Origin: Phylloscopus collybita
Lineage: Eukaryota > Chordata > Aves > Passeriformes > Phylloscopidae
Assembly (NCBI GenBank): GCA_027886175.1
Contig: JAJNNQ010000075.1
Coordinates: 7,915,001-7,979,000 of the forward strand
Direction of reading: 5' to 3'
Length of the DNA: 64,000 nt
Positions within the stretch are counted from its first letter, which is position 1. Each line of letters begins with the position of its first letter. This document shows positions 45,501-60,500 of the stretch, piece after piece. The notes beneath the pieces are model-generated. The model was given only the letters and a program-made list of their open reading frames with translations. It ran no database searches and was not told where the DNA came from. Made by a program: the position numbers and the translations under genes.

Positions 45501-48500
45501 CTAAGTCCACTAAGTACAACACAATTTCTGGCCTAAAGGTGTTTAGGCCTTCTAAAAGCAATTTGTGACTGCACATCCTATAGGGACACACCACAGGCAG
45601 GACAGCAAGCTGACCTACAGCTCATTTTTACCTTTCGACTTGTGTTTGCATTTATGAGGTTTTTTGCCTAATGGAAATAGAGTTGAATTAAATATATATA
45701 TATATATACGTAAAGACAAAAATTATTGAAAGTCTTTTAAATTGTTTTCTTCCTCCCTCAAGTAAGAAGCAAGTATAAAAATTTGCAAATACAAATATCT
45801 TTCTAGTTGTTAAGAAGTATAAAGACAAAGACAAGAAACAAAGACAAGATGACAAAGTTATGTCTATAAGTCATTGTTAAGCATCATATCACTGACATTT
45901 GGAAATAGCAGAACTAATTAGGATGAAGTATTTACTCTTTTGGGGGTTCAACCCTAGGTTTCACAGGAATACATTAAAAATCGATAATTTTTTAATTAAG
46001 ATTAATGATCTCTTTGGAAACACTACACTCTAGCATTATAATATTAATAGCAGAAATGTAACATTTCATTGCAGTAAAAGAGAAAAGCTTAGCAATTCCA
46101 AAATATTAATTTGGTCCTGATTTAGTTAAATGAAAAGCTTGGGAAGCTCAATATTCCACAGGATCAGAGATTAATGAACTAGCTATGGCAACAGTCAAGG
46201 AACAAGTTTTGGTTGCTGTTCTTTATAAAAAATGACAAAATCCCCAAAGTCGTCTGATTCACATATGCTAAGACTTAGGATTAAATATGGCAATTTTTCA
46301 TCACCTGCAGAGGCAGTTAATCACACACTTTCAGCTAAACTCAATTAATGTTGATGTCAGAACTTACGTCTCTTCCTGTGTGGGAATGCATTTTTTAGCA
46401 AAGTATATGAGAAAACCTTAGTGAGGGCATTTGGGTACAAATATATCTGAGTTTCTAGAAGAGGCTTAACATAAATTTCAAAAACCAGGCTATCTTCCTC
46501 ACTCCATTCTCATTCACTCAAAGCCTGTAACATTTCTACACTTGCTGCCCACCTCTTCTGCCAATACTAAAACATAACGTTAACTGGTTTTTTAGATGCC
46601 AGAAGAAGTAAGTATAGGAACATTACCCTTTTTAGAAGAAGACAACCAGCAACAAAAAACACACTGTGGCTGTGCTGGAACATTTCACTAATGTGCCTGA
46701 TTGCATGTGGGACAAAACCACATCTGTTGTCTGGAGAACTCAATTCCTCCCACAGTAACTATCCAAAAGAGATATTCAACAGCAGGCAGCAATGTTTCTG
46801 AATCAGACTGCAAGAGCAACATATCTGGCATTCACTGTCTGTATGTACTTTGGTTCCTTCTATGTGTGAGCTAGGGAATACAGAAATCACATTTTACAGC
46901 TAGGTACTTTAAAAAGGCCATGCCTTGGGCTGGGGTATTCTTATGTCTATTACAGTAGCAACCGGTTATATACAGCCACAAAACACACATGGCTAAGAAC
47001 AAATTCTTCAATCAATTTTTTTCAGTAAGTTTCTCAATTAGCTGTTGAAAAGATATTAAAAGCCAAAAGCACACAAATGTCACATACTAACTAGCTAGTC
47101 CTTGTCACATTATTCACTCAGCCTGTGCACATGAACTCCCACAAAGCCTCTTCAGGCAACACCTTATTTCCACTTATTTCCGTGCTGGTTTTGCACGGAG
47201 GTGATTCTTTTTAAGAAAAGTTGTGACAAAACCCATCAGTGATTAGAGTTAAATACTGACATCTGGTGAAGCCACTAGAAAGCAGACACGCCTCTGTGAA
47301 CACAGAAGTTAAAACCAGAGGAATACTGAGAAAAATTCTCTTTTCTTCCGGCCTGGGAAGAGGTAACAAGCAGGCCCGGCTCCCTCCTTACCACGGGGGT
47401 TGGGCCAGGCGGCCCCTGCGGAGGGGCCAGGCCCCTTCCCGGGGAGCCCGCCGGGCCCCAGGCTGTGGCCGGCCCCCAGGCTGTGGCCGGGCACGGTGAC
47501 TGCCAGGCCGCGGGAGGGGAGCAGAGAGAGCCCCGTCCCGGCTGGCCCGGGCCCAGCAGCTGTTAACATCTTGCCGCTATGCCGCGCCCCCATGGCGGCC
47601 CCGGGAGGCCTGGCAGGGCTGGGTTGGGCCTTCAGCAGCTGCCCGGTAGAGGAAGGTGAGGGAAGCTCCCCCCAGGGTGGCTTTTGAAGAATCCTTTACT
47701 ATCAACAGCTGCGGCTGCTGCCCGGGCACCTTCCCGAGGGAGGGGCCCAGCTGTGCGAGAGATCCTGCAGCTGAGACCAAGGCCCCGTCGCTGAAAACTG
47801 AACGCAGCCAGAACCCCCAAACCCTGGCCCAGCCTGATTTTACCACCTGCGGCCAGTGCCCAGGAAAAGACCATCAGGACCCTCTGCAGAACTGGGAGAG
47901 ATATTAACTCTTTCCTTGACTGATGAAACTTGCACAGCACTCATCTTTCTCCTAAGAAAAGGATAGAGTGGAGACATGTAGAGAGACAATATAAAGATAG
48001 CAAAGTCAGTGAAGAAGGAGTTTAGTCTTAGATGGAAAGAGAATGAGAAGATGCCTTGGTTTTAAGCTGAAACTCTTTTGTGAAGCCATGGTAATGGACT
48101 GTAATATGCTAGAATATCCCTTTAAGCTGTGGAAAAAATGAATGGGGAGATAAAAACAGTGTTCAAATCGCAGATATAAGCAAAGGCATTTGTGTTGGAC
48201 TAAGCAAGTACTGAAATAGCTGTGATTTTATGAGAAGCTTGAACAGAGAGAGAAATGAGCTGAAGATCTGCCCATGGAAAGAAAAAAGATTTCTGTTCCT
48301 AGGGATAAAGAAAACCTTTGCCTTTGAACCGCTCATCTTTAAAATACATGAGTTTACATGGCCCATAATGCCGCTGTGGGAAGGCTGCGGTTTTTGGGAG
48401 GGACTTCACAACTGCAGATTCCTGGGCGGCTGCTTTTGTGAGAATTAATAACCACAAGAGAACTGTTCTTCCTTGTGGGGAAGTTTCCACAGCAGCCCAG

Positions 48501-51500
48501 AAGAGACTTCTCTCTCTAAAAGAACTGATGAAAGACTATTTTATAGGTGATAAACTGACCTAAGGTTCCAAGTTTTGTCTCTATACATTGTCAGTAAGAA
48601 AAAGAAGATGTTGGGGGAGAGGGGAGTGTTTTGAATGGTTTATTCTGGTTTTTTATTATTTTTTTTCCTCTCTCCTATAGTTTTGTTAATAAACCTGTCT
48701 TTAGACCCTTTAAAATTTTGAGCCTGCTTTGATTTTCTCCTAATCCTATCTCACAGCAGAAAAGGAATAAACGATTTAGTGGGCACTCGAACCACTATGC
48801 TAATTGGTGCATTGTCCAGGAAACAGAAATAGGAGAACTTGAAACCACTACACGAATTGGTGTTTCTGCCCAGTTTCGACCCGAAACTGTCACACACTGT
48901 TACCTGACACTAAGCTTGCATAGGTATGTGATTGAGGAAAACATCTCATTCTTGCTTAAATTAACATCTGCTCACTGAGAATTTAACTAAGACAAATCAG
49001 CACAAGACTATATGGAGTATCTTTCATCCAATGTTTACATGAAAAGGGTAAAGATGATTTGTATATTCCTTCCTCATTTTCTAGATCAGCACAGGTATTC
49101 TTTTGAAGCAAAGACTCCATTAAAAAGAGTCAAAGTGGGTTCTAGGAGTTTCTGCCTCACTTCCATTCTTTAAGGAAAATAAAATCTTAAGAGGACAAAT
49201 AGTTGAAACTTAGCAATAATACAGTAGCTAATGAGAAAAACAAACAAACAACAAAAAAACCCAAGCACCTTGAGCAGACAAAATGATCTGATTAGGCCAA
49301 GCAGTAACACTACATTTCATTGGCACACAACACATTAGGAAACACTCTTAATAACTGGTATTAAGTGGAGTTGCTGCGAATCACCACTTACCTGTTACCT
49401 GGGGCACATAGGGAACTGACAATCTTTCCACATTGTATCCACTGCCTCCTAATGATTCTGCAATCTTGTTCGTCAGGAAAAATAAATCTTTTTCATCCTT
49501 CTCTAAGGATTTTGGAAGACTGTCAAAACATATATTTGAAGTTATTGTCTACCAATACATATTTGTTGGTTAAGTAAAATGTTTTTCTAATGCCTATGAG
49601 CAACCAAGAAGTGTCAATGGTAATGATTTGATGGAAATAAAGCTTGGTCAGCTTTTTAGGAATGAATACACACCTAAAATTAGTCCATTGAAAACCTCTG
49701 CAGTATTTTAGATTACTTTAACACTTCCTGTTTATCTGAAATATGTTCTTCACCTATTCTGCTACACCTTGAGAGAATATGATCTCTCTTAAATAAAAAA
49801 AAAACAAACAAACTGCACAGCAACAGTAATACTACTAATAATTACTTAATTGTAATATTTGTCATTTGCCAGCAGTGTGCCCTTGTGGCAAAAAAGACTG
49901 AGGGTATGCATCAGGAGGAGCACATCAGGAGGTTGAGGGAGTAGATCCTTGCCCTTCATTCATCTCTGGTAAGGCCACACCTGGAATGCTGAGTCAGGAG
50001 CTGGGCTAGCGAGGACGTGTAGGGAGCCCACCACAGGGTCACTAAGGTGGATTATGGGCCTGGGGCATCTCTTCAATGAAGACTGAGAGAGCTGAGCCAT
50101 TTCAGCATGGGGAGGAGAAGGTGGATCTCAACAGTGTGTACAGCTCCTTTTAAGGGAGGGAGGGTGGGATGGCCTCAGAACTAGGTACCTCTCAGTGCTG
50201 CTTTGTGACAGAACCAGATGCAAAGGGCACAAACTGACACACAGAAGGTTCTGTTTGAACATCTGGAAACCCTTTTTGTGTGAAGGTGAAGGTGACCAAG
50301 CACTGGTTGGTCTCCATCCTTGGAGATATTCCAAAGAATCTGGATGTGGTCATGCACAGCCTGTTCAAGGTGATCCTGCTATAGCAGGGGTCTTGGACAA
50401 AACGACCTGAGATCCCTTCCAGCCTCACCCATTCTGTGATTCAGTGAAAATTTATTTTGCTGTGTTAGCACACCAACTAATGTAGCCTCTGACTACAATA
50501 AAAAGTCTGAAACCCACTTTTTTTTCCCTGTAAGTGTACATGCTCTTAATGCTTGGGTTTCTCCTGCCTGTCCAGACCACAAAAACCTCTATTTTTTTTC
50601 ACATATGGAATATTTTTCAGTGGTGTATGATTTTAATGATTAGTGAACTTCACTGGCCACTTATTTCCCTTTTGTATCTACTTACTCGCATTTGTCTTTG
50701 AAAATTGTTTCTGGTAGAAAATAAGCTGCTTCCACACTTCTGGTTTCAATGACCTGAAAAAAAACCCCAAGTCAAACAGTACAAACAGCACAGTTCCACA
50801 GTTGTTTTCTTCAATACCTAACCTTTGCTAACATCCACCTCAACACAAATGAGACATTTGGGATTTTTTTAACCAGGGAAATAGACTGTGGCTCTCACCC
50901 TTTTAGACTAAAAATCTGGTTCTTATAGTCTTGTGTATGTCAATACTGTTTTACCAAAGACAGTGGGGCCATAAAGTCTTATACCAACCAGATGGAGACT
51001 TAGCCCTTTAGATATGGTATCATAAGCAAAATAAAAATGCTATACCTTGAGAGATTATTTTGCTTATAATTTTCAGTCAGCAAATAATGCCATGAGAGAC
51101 TGAAGATCAAGAACAATGTCAGTAGACACAAATACGGGAGATCAACACCACAAGCAAGTACCTGACACAAGTTATTTACTGATTTTACAGTAGACTGTGT
51201 ATTGTTCTAAATGACCTGAATTATTTAACCATGTGTTACCTTGCTGACATGCTGACAAAAGGCAGGAACTGCAATCATCTGACTCAGGAAGTTTAGATAT
51301 GCTGCAACCAACGCCATGACACCACAACGATTAAACATTGGCAGGTTATCTTCATTGATGATGGCAACGTCCTGAAATATAAAGGGTAGCATTATGTTTT
51401 CCAAAGTGAGCAGGCTGTCCTGAATATACGAAAGTCAAAATTATCCTTGGTAACACTATCTGACATATGACGTTTATTTGCTATTACTTAGCATTTGACA

Positions 51501-54500
51501 TCTCTCATCTTAAAATTCTAGTCTTTTAGCTTACTCCTGAAGTAGGAAGTTAATGATCGGAAGTAAGAGAGCTAAAAGATTCAACCATTATGAAGAGAAA
51601 TAAATTTGCTCAACTCAAAATTCTGTTTCTCAGACAGAAAGTACAGGTTAATGACTGGTAGTCTCTTGTCCTGATCATCTGTTGATAATATAATTTTCTC
51701 AGGAATATTAGAAACAGCAGTTTGATAATAAAGATCACCAGCATGAATCACAGATAGAGAACAACTGAGGGAATTATTTAATGCATATTAACACTTCTAT
51801 GTTTATTCAGATTGCATTATTTTTGCTCTAGTAAAACTCCTTATGTCATTTCCATCAAGAAAGGATTTGGTTTAATGATATATTTTAAAATTAAGGAAGC
51901 ACACTGCATTTTAGATGTTTTATAACGCAGCTGTATATTTGGGAATAAGGTTAATGACAGAGTGAACTGGGAATACAGGGCCTGATTTCATCAAATTTCC
52001 AGGGCACATGTTAGCACTACTTTATTTTTGATTTCAGCACAGATAAACTCAGTAAGTTATCCAGTTTTCCTGAGGACTGTATACAAGTATGAGTTAATAT
52101 TTAAACCTATTAAGGAAATATTAAGGAATAAAGCCTAAGATACTGACAGAATTTTACTCTAAGGTAAGATTAAATAGCCTGGTTTAGTAACTATTCCCAA
52201 CCAATCAATTACAGAATATTAGAATACAGAATATTGTATACAGAATGTATCTTTTCATCCTGGGTGCAGGCAGTCCATCCATTTTACACAAAACACAAGA
52301 TCAGGGTTGAGAAAACACCTTGTCAATCTGCTAATGAGTATCAGTGATACTAAGAAATGTTTCAACAAATTTCCATATCTGCTGTTTTTCCAAACAGCAC
52401 ATGCTGTGGAAGTTTGTTAAAAACCTGGTTAGATGAAGTTTCCCCATTAGTAAGTGCTACATACAAAGTGCACTTCCTTAGTGATCAATCAAGTTCCGAC
52501 AGAATGATGAGATTTCCAATTTGAAGATCAATATCCAAAACCCCCAAGTTTCTGCAATTACACATAAATTGTCAGGCAATGAACCCAACCTAGACTCATA
52601 CCTGCAAGGCAATAGCTAACCGAATGAGGTCAATAACCACTTCTTCATTGGCCAGTTCAATTGTGGTAAGAGCTAGAGATGTAAACAGGAGTTCAAAGTT
52701 TTTTTGGACGTTGTCTTCTTCTTTGCAGCCTAAGTAGATGTGTCTGTACAACTGCTGACCATGCTATAAAAGACATAAAAAGGAAAATGGGTATAAAATA
52801 ATAGAATAATTTAGGTTAGAAAGGATGTTTGAAGGTCTTCTAGGCCAACTCGCTACTCCAAAGAGGGCCAACTTTGATGTTAGATTACCTGAGGCAGAGA
52901 ATTAAAAAAATAAAAAGGATAAAATATACATGTACACATACATACACAAACAAGTACATGAAAAATCAAGTGGACCTCAAGTTTCTAACAGCTTCTTTAT
53001 AAACACTGTACTGTTCTATTTTATGCACAAATGTACAGATAGGGAAGACGATACAGAGAACTGCATGATTACTGAACAGTATCAGATGTTGGAATTAATT
53101 TCCTGTTGAAACACTAGAAAAAAATATTTGCCCATTTTTGAAAAGGAGAAACCAAAAAGTAATCCTCAAATATTCTCAAGAATATTTGAGTAACTGATGA
53201 GCCCCAAGTGTTACCCTTGTGAAGACATCAAATTTGTTCATTAAACAACTCTCCTCAAACAGCAAACCAAGACAAAATTCTGCTAGAAGGTGTTTCAGAA
53301 GGTGAGTAGGGATTATTTACTGACATGTGTAGGGAGGCTGCAGCTCTAGTGAAGAATACAGGTCATTTAATGAAAGACTCTCTACTTCAAAAGTTACTTT
53401 CTTCTCCTCCTAACACTGTGCCTAACCAAAACTCTGTAAAGGAACTATTACCTCAACACAAAAGAAGAATGCAAACACAAGAAACACAGGATAAACAGCA
53501 GGTGGTGTATGGAACACAGACATCTGTACCACCCCAGGATTCTTAATTGGGGGGGCATACAAGTCTGTATCAGCTGGCAAAATTAATTTTCAAGATCTAA
53601 AGACTAACTCTAGACATATTAATTGAGCTCGAGAAGGAGGAAGAAGAGTGATTTTCAACCTCTCTTTTTCAAACAGGACATATTTACTTAAGAAATAATG
53701 ATGACATTGTTGGTCATTTCATTACTTCTAAAATCAAAGAGTTGTTCAAATACATACTGTATTTAGAAAAGAGGGAAACAGAGGCATTAGCAAAACACAG
53801 AAGCTACTAAAAAATAAAGGTTAGCTGTTTAAAGACCCAGTATATTTGGAAAATAAAAGTAATGAAATTTTTTATCCCACTGATGAAGAATTGCACTCAA
53901 ATAGAAAAATAAATAATTTTGTAGATTTTCTCAATATGTATGTTTCTTTAGAAGACTGGAAAATGCAAGAAGTTAAATATTTTCCTTCAAAGAAAGGATA
54001 GATATAAACTAAGCAAGTGGTCTCAGATGAAGAGTTTTGTGCCTATGTTTGGTTCCATTCCACCTGGGTATGATACACAATTGCTTCAGGATCCCTATGT
54101 AGCATCAAACAACCCTAAATGATTGTCCAGATATTAATGAACTTCTGGAGATGCCTCATCCCTCTCCTTTGATTATGCAGAGCATCTGGGAAGAACAGGC
54201 TGCTAACATGCACATCTACACCAGGTGAGTAACATTACACTTATGATATGCACCTGAAACAGTATCACACAGATAATCATTGACTTACTTCATTTCCCAG
54301 GGTTAATATATTTTTAGAAGCCTGTATGACCTTTTCTTGACCTGTGAAGAATCACTTTTCCTCTTCTGCCCTTTTTTTTTAGATCAATATTAACAATTCA
54401 AATATTTAGTTTGAGAGCTACAACTTTCATCTAGCAAAATACATCTTATCCAAACTGCTTTAAATCACAGATATTAAATTAATGAACTAAAATTTAATTC

Positions 54501-57500
54501 ACTATTTAAAAGACACATTACTAATAATTGCCAATGTCAGAGTATTTTTTATAATTGTATTATTTCAGTTGTACATGTACTGGAAAGAATATTAACTGGA
54601 CTAACTTAGCAAGAACATTTATCTTGCAATATTACTTGAATGCTGTACAACTCTAGTTTGCATATTAGTACATATGCAATAATTTGGCCTACTTCACTAT
54701 TTTCTGGGTTTTGTTTACATACCTACCCAGGTGAACCACAGTCAGGAATGACAGAGCACAGTAACAGCTTTATGCATTTTTCCCATATAAACTCCAAGGT
54801 GTCTACTGTAAGCACTTTCACTCCATGTAAGTATCATCTAAAAAAAAACTGGTTTTCTATAGAACCATATATACTGAGAAGCCATATATATGTACCCCTG
54901 GTACAAAGTCGTGTGAAAACAGTCTTTTAAGAAGATAGCTGTTTTGTGCAAAGTTAACTTCCTTAGACATCTTTACCTAAAACATAAGACACAAGTCCCT
55001 GTGTCTTTTATAACCACAGTTATAAAAAGATTTCTAAATACAAAATTGTCTAAAAATACAGCAAAATAAAAGCCATACAAGTGAAAAACTGCTACTGAGC
55101 AAAAATAAAATGCTGCCTAGGGATCTAACAACAGGGAGATCTTCACAGATTCATGGCTTTGACACAGGCTCTTCCAATTTTATGCATATAAAGGTTTTAA
55201 CTGAAGATCTAAATTAAAATTTTATTGCATGGAATCATATATCAAGTTATCTAGAGCACTTCAACATTGAAATCACTTTAACATGATTACAATAATTTGA
55301 AACTGATCTTTGTGACTTGTTGCAAAACCACAGCTGTAGCAGAAAAGCAAAACCACTGGTTCAGTTATTTATTTCTAGATAGAAAAGTGATGTCTCATTC
55401 TATTACCTTTTTCATGAAGCTCACGTCTTGCCTTGAAATCTTGTCTCGTTTTATCTTTAGATCAGAAACATCTGGTATTATTCTACAAATGAAAGAAATG
55501 TGTTGTTTTAACAAGAAAAAAAAGTTGGAAATTAAGAGAATGTGGAATATAGGAACTATTCAAACAGATATTTATCCAATTCTCTTTTTAATTATATCCA
55601 TGCTTAACAAGGATATTCAAATTCCAGTTGAAGAGGAAGAACCAGAAAGAGAATTATGACAACCATATATATTTTTATCTACATAAAAGAGTAATAAAAA
55701 AATCTGTCCTCTAAACAGCTATACTATGATATTTGTAATGGTTTTTTAAGGTACTGTGCTCTGAGGCTTACCTGTAAAATATTTGCCATGAAAAAATGAC
55801 ACTGCATTTACCAAAACAGTACATTAATAATTCATATTAGCAAAAACATTTAAAAATCAACAGTGCTTGTCATTCAGGTGATGAACTGGAATTTCAAGCA
55901 GGCAATAAATAAAAAGCACTACCTTATCCCTCTCAGCTTGGCTCTGTTGTCGTGTCGATCAATGAGGTTGTGCAGGATTTCCAGGACCAGCTGCCTCAGC
56001 TCAGAGTCTTCCATGAGAGAAGGAGACAGCAATGGGTCCAGAAAGGGGGCAGGAAGTGCATTACTTATTGTTGTGGCTTTGTATCCTGAAGTCACCTGTT
56101 CATTGTTGGAAATAAAATTAATGTGTCATTACTGCATTATAAAAAGCAGCTGTTACTCGCTTTTTAGTGGAATTGTTTTGGCATCTGCAAGGTAGATTCA
56201 AATTGAAGTATTGTATTAATTTTGAAAATTCCTGACCTCAGTATGAATTTGGAAGGACTTTAGCACACACTTTCAAATCAAGTCCCTCAGTTAAAAGGAT
56301 TTTTCAAGCACACCCCAAATAAAAAAATAAAGGTATGATTTATGATTTTTTTTAATATGACCTATGAAGAGTTGCAGGGCATAAATTGAAGACGACAGTA
56401 ATTCTAGTCAATAACTACAATAGAGATTATTCCATTTCAGGTTATGAGCTGTTCACATATGGTAGAGCAAGCTCATGTGAAATAAAAAATGAGAAATTGG
56501 GGCCTATATCTACACTTTAAAGATTTACAGACACTACTTTATTGCAAAACCTGAAGTAAGCAAATATCACTTCCTCAGAAATCTGGTACCATAGAGTTAT
56601 TTTAAAAATTAATATTACCTCTGATATGTCTCATTTAATTACTTTTAATTGAAGCAAACTCTGCTGGTACTCAACTCGTAGTAGTAGTTCCCTAACTACT
56701 AATTCAAATTTTAATCAGCTGAACATCCAAAGTAGTCAGAAATATTTAAAATTTACCATCCCTTAAAATGGAGGTTACCAGAACAGTACAATCTCAAAAT
56801 ATATTACTAAGTATATATAAGCAAAATTATTCCAAATTTTATTATAATAAATGCAATAGTATTTTCATCTGAGACTTACCTAATAATTGTATCTTCTTTA
56901 TATATATTCCACACCCTTACAAGCTTTTACATGTGAACTGTGTTGTACTAGTTTTGGCTGGGATAGGTCATTTTCTTGATAGCAGCACATGTGCTACAGT
57001 GTGCTGGATTTGTGACCAAACCAGCACTGATAACACAGCAACAATTTGGCTACTGCTGAGCAGGGCTTACACACCTCCAGAGGGATATCCCATACTAAAA
57101 TGTGTCATGTTCAGCAGCAGAACAGGAGGCAGTTTGTGAGGGCTGCCACTGCTCAGGGAGTGGCTGGCTATCAGTTGGCTTGTGGTGAGCAATTGTTTTT
57201 TTTAGGTGGCGCTTTTATTTTATTATTACTTATTTTTCTCATTTCTTGGTTTTGTTTTTCTTGGTTCCCTTTTATTACTTACTGAACTGTCTTCATCTCA
57301 ACCCACTTTTCTTACTGGCACTGTCCTGGTTCCCTCCCCATCCCCCTGAGGCAGAGTGAGTGAGTGACTGGGTGGTCCCTGGTGCCTCTGGGTTAAACCA
57401 CGACACTGAGCGAGCACGGTGCCCACAGCTTAACTCAGGGGTCTGCAGGGATGTGGCTGATAGGAGCACCAGGGGACAGGAAATATCTGATCAATCACTC

Positions 57501-60500
57501 TGAAAATGGAAAATGACTGACATTACAAGCAGCAAGGCTGCAAATCTAAGTGAACCCTTTTAATGAAGTGCCAGATTTCAATTGCCTATACAGCATTAAC
57601 TTGTCTGCCTGTGTATGCATGACAACGGACTAATTATGTTATGAAATATTATTCTTTTGTAAGGAATACATGATGTACAATGTTGGATTTTTTCCACAAT
57701 ATTTATCAATGATTAATTTATTAGGCATCAGAAAAATGACTTTCTCACCTTTGTGCCATGATGGAATTTTACTTCCATATTCTAAGAGATGCAAACCAAA
57801 GTCCAGTGTCCAAAATGTTAAATCCCTTTCACACGTACATTCTGACTCCCTTACAGCATACTTACAGGCTGTGCAGCACCCAAAATCATTAGAACAATTC
57901 TTACCTGTTTTAATGGGATTTTAATACTTGTGAGATGAATATTGTCAGGAACAGTTTAGTCATACCTGAATCTATGTTTAATGAAGACAATGTGCAAAAT
58001 GACCACCTGAGGGCCTGCCTGAGAAGTTTTCTATCCTTAAATTGCAACTCTGAATGCCCAGCTCTTTCACAAACCAGAGCTGAAGATTTCAGATCTGGAC
58101 AAGCTAAGAATGGTTTAACATATTTGCCTAACACGATGCATGAGTTTCATGTCAAAGCAGGAGTAGGAACTCATTTTCCAGGAGGACATTCTTCTGCTTT
58201 AGTTTGTGAAATCATTCCCCTGCTTGAGTCACTAAACAGTTTTCAGCTTCTGCAAAAAAACAGGCCAGGATTCTACTGGCAAGAAGCTCCTTTACTACCC
58301 ACTTTCTGATTTTTATCATCTGGGTCTATTTCTAGAAACACTCTTTGAAGATTTACAGCTGAAAAATGTATTTGTGATAAAAAATAAATCACATCTTACA
58401 AGAAACTTGGGAAACATTAGGAAGGAAAGAACAACAGTGTCGGAAGTATCCATTCCTATGGTTTCAAAAATATTGGCCATTCTACTAAATACCACTTTTC
58501 CAGGCTCAGAGATAAAAGTGATTTCACTTTGATGTTGCCAGTATTGCTGGCAGAACTCAACCTACTCGAGGATGTTCTTTTGGATCTGCAGATCCAATTA
58601 TAACTGACATTCACTGAAGTGCCCTAAGAGGTGGAGGCGTATTTCTTGTGCTGTTTGTAATGTAAGTTGGAAAAATGCTTTCACAATATTACACAATAGA
58701 ATTACAGGTCTATGCAATATGAATGTATGTTTACTTTCATAATCCAGTGTTGTTATACTGTACTTTTATATGTAAATATATACATAAAGTGAAACACTGT
58801 GTGTTTATAACATAGTGCACTGATCACAGAAGGCTTACCATAAGTAAAGATCTCAATAACATGATTTGAATCCTCCTGGTTCCCAAATCTCTACAATTGG
58901 AAAAAAAAATTGCAAATTAGGTTCTCTTGCATATCTTTGAAATATTATTCTACTGTAGACATTATTCTCATTTTTGACAAGTGAATACAGCAGTCTTGAA
59001 AGGGATTCTGGATGATCATAGATAAACGAAAATATCTCCAATGGATCTGCAATAAATAAATGTTTTTGAAAGACACATTTACAGGAAGGCTTAAAAACTG
59101 GAGCCCATGCAGTTGAAGAAAAAATTAAATTGTTTATGTGATGCAGATATAAATCCTTATGTTTTACTCAGAAATCTCTAAAATGTTTGACCACTACAAG
59201 CTTGATGTTATTTTCACAGGCATCAGCACTGAAACTTTCTTCTGGATTAAAATGCAGTTGAGTCTTTTAAGAAACGTGGACACTTCCTCTAAGTCAGACC
59301 CCAAAACGTTGAGACTGGAAAAAGTTATCAGCAAAATCAGTACGAAAAACTGAAAGACTCCTCAGCTTTCATATCACAGGAAGGTACATGAAACACCTTC
59401 CTGTGTTTCCTTCCTGACCTGTTTTTAATCTGTTTTTATTTCCCTCCTGCAGGTACTAAAAGTAGCCAAATAGCTAAAGGTATACAGTCACTATTCTTGC
59501 AAGATTTTAGGAGACAGACGTGCACTTGGAATGAATTGTTCCATTCAAAGAGATTCCTTCAGGAAAGTAAAAAAGGTACAAGCCATTTTGTCCATTTAAT
59601 AGTGTAAAGGAAGATCAATCCTCTTCACAAAAGTTGGCCTCTATGTAACAGTGGAAACTTCTACCTTAAAGGGCTACAATCCTGCCTGTTTGTATCATTC
59701 AAGTGTCTTGGGTAGGTGAAACCAAAATTCTAAGTAATGCAAGACTTTATCAGCAATCAGAAAGCTTCTTTGCTCAGTGGCATATGCACATCATACTTAC
59801 ACACTGCTCAGGCACATGTTTACACAGAATCTCATAAATGGAAATCTATATAGTTAAAAAACAAACCATCACCCCAACTGTTAATCCAAGTAGAGAATTT
59901 CATATGGATTTGTTCTTGAAATACCTTCATAATGAGTGACAACTGCCTGACACAGATTTGTATCTTCCATGGAATAGCATCCCATGCTGCAGGGATACTG
60001 TATGAAAAGCTACCAAGGAGCTGGAGAATGACAATGACTTCCTCCTTAATCTGGTAGGGGATCACTTATGTGGTGCAGAGTGCCCGTGCACATCTGGAAA
60101 GAACAGCTGCAGCCTTTACAGTGACCTCCCCATACTGAGGAAACACAGTCTTTAAACAAAATTGTTCCTGTTACAGGGAAAAGTATTCAGTGTAGGGCGA
60201 CTTTTAAATTGTGGATGTATTAAGTCTGCCCACTTACAGCTTTTTCCCATTTCAAAATACATAGGGAAAACCCAAAATTCACTGGAATTTCTGCAGTTAT
60301 TTCTTAATCTGAAGTTAACTTGTATAGAATTAAAAAAATCCCTAAATCTTAAAAATAGTTTGTAAATTATGGAGCTATTTGAAAAAATGTATTTATAATT
60401 GAATTCCTCTCGTTCTCAAAACTCACATATAAAAAATTATGGAATTAACTACCATAAAGTACATAGATACAGAAAAATGTGTACAGATACAGAGAGAGAA

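Noticed and set aside
47266..47940. Several overlapping GC-rich open frames suggesting a gene or CpG-island promoter.
   Set aside because: The stretch lies inside an element with LTR-type inverted ends, and the frames are Pro/Gly/Ala-rich by composition only.
57935..58309. Plus-strand open frame of 124 codons in an EFR3A intron.
   Set aside because: No motif, no promoter or splicing context, and composition like the surrounding intron; treated as chance.
58891..59050. Minus-strand open segment next to an EFR3A exon, preceded by a good acceptor (TTTATTGCAG), with protein-like text such as PLEIFSFIYDHPESLSRLLY.
   Set aside because: Its frame does not fit between exons 60742 and 58839, and the true 58839 exon reads in another frame with its own acceptor. 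It is probably a chance open frame unless RNA shows an alternative end.
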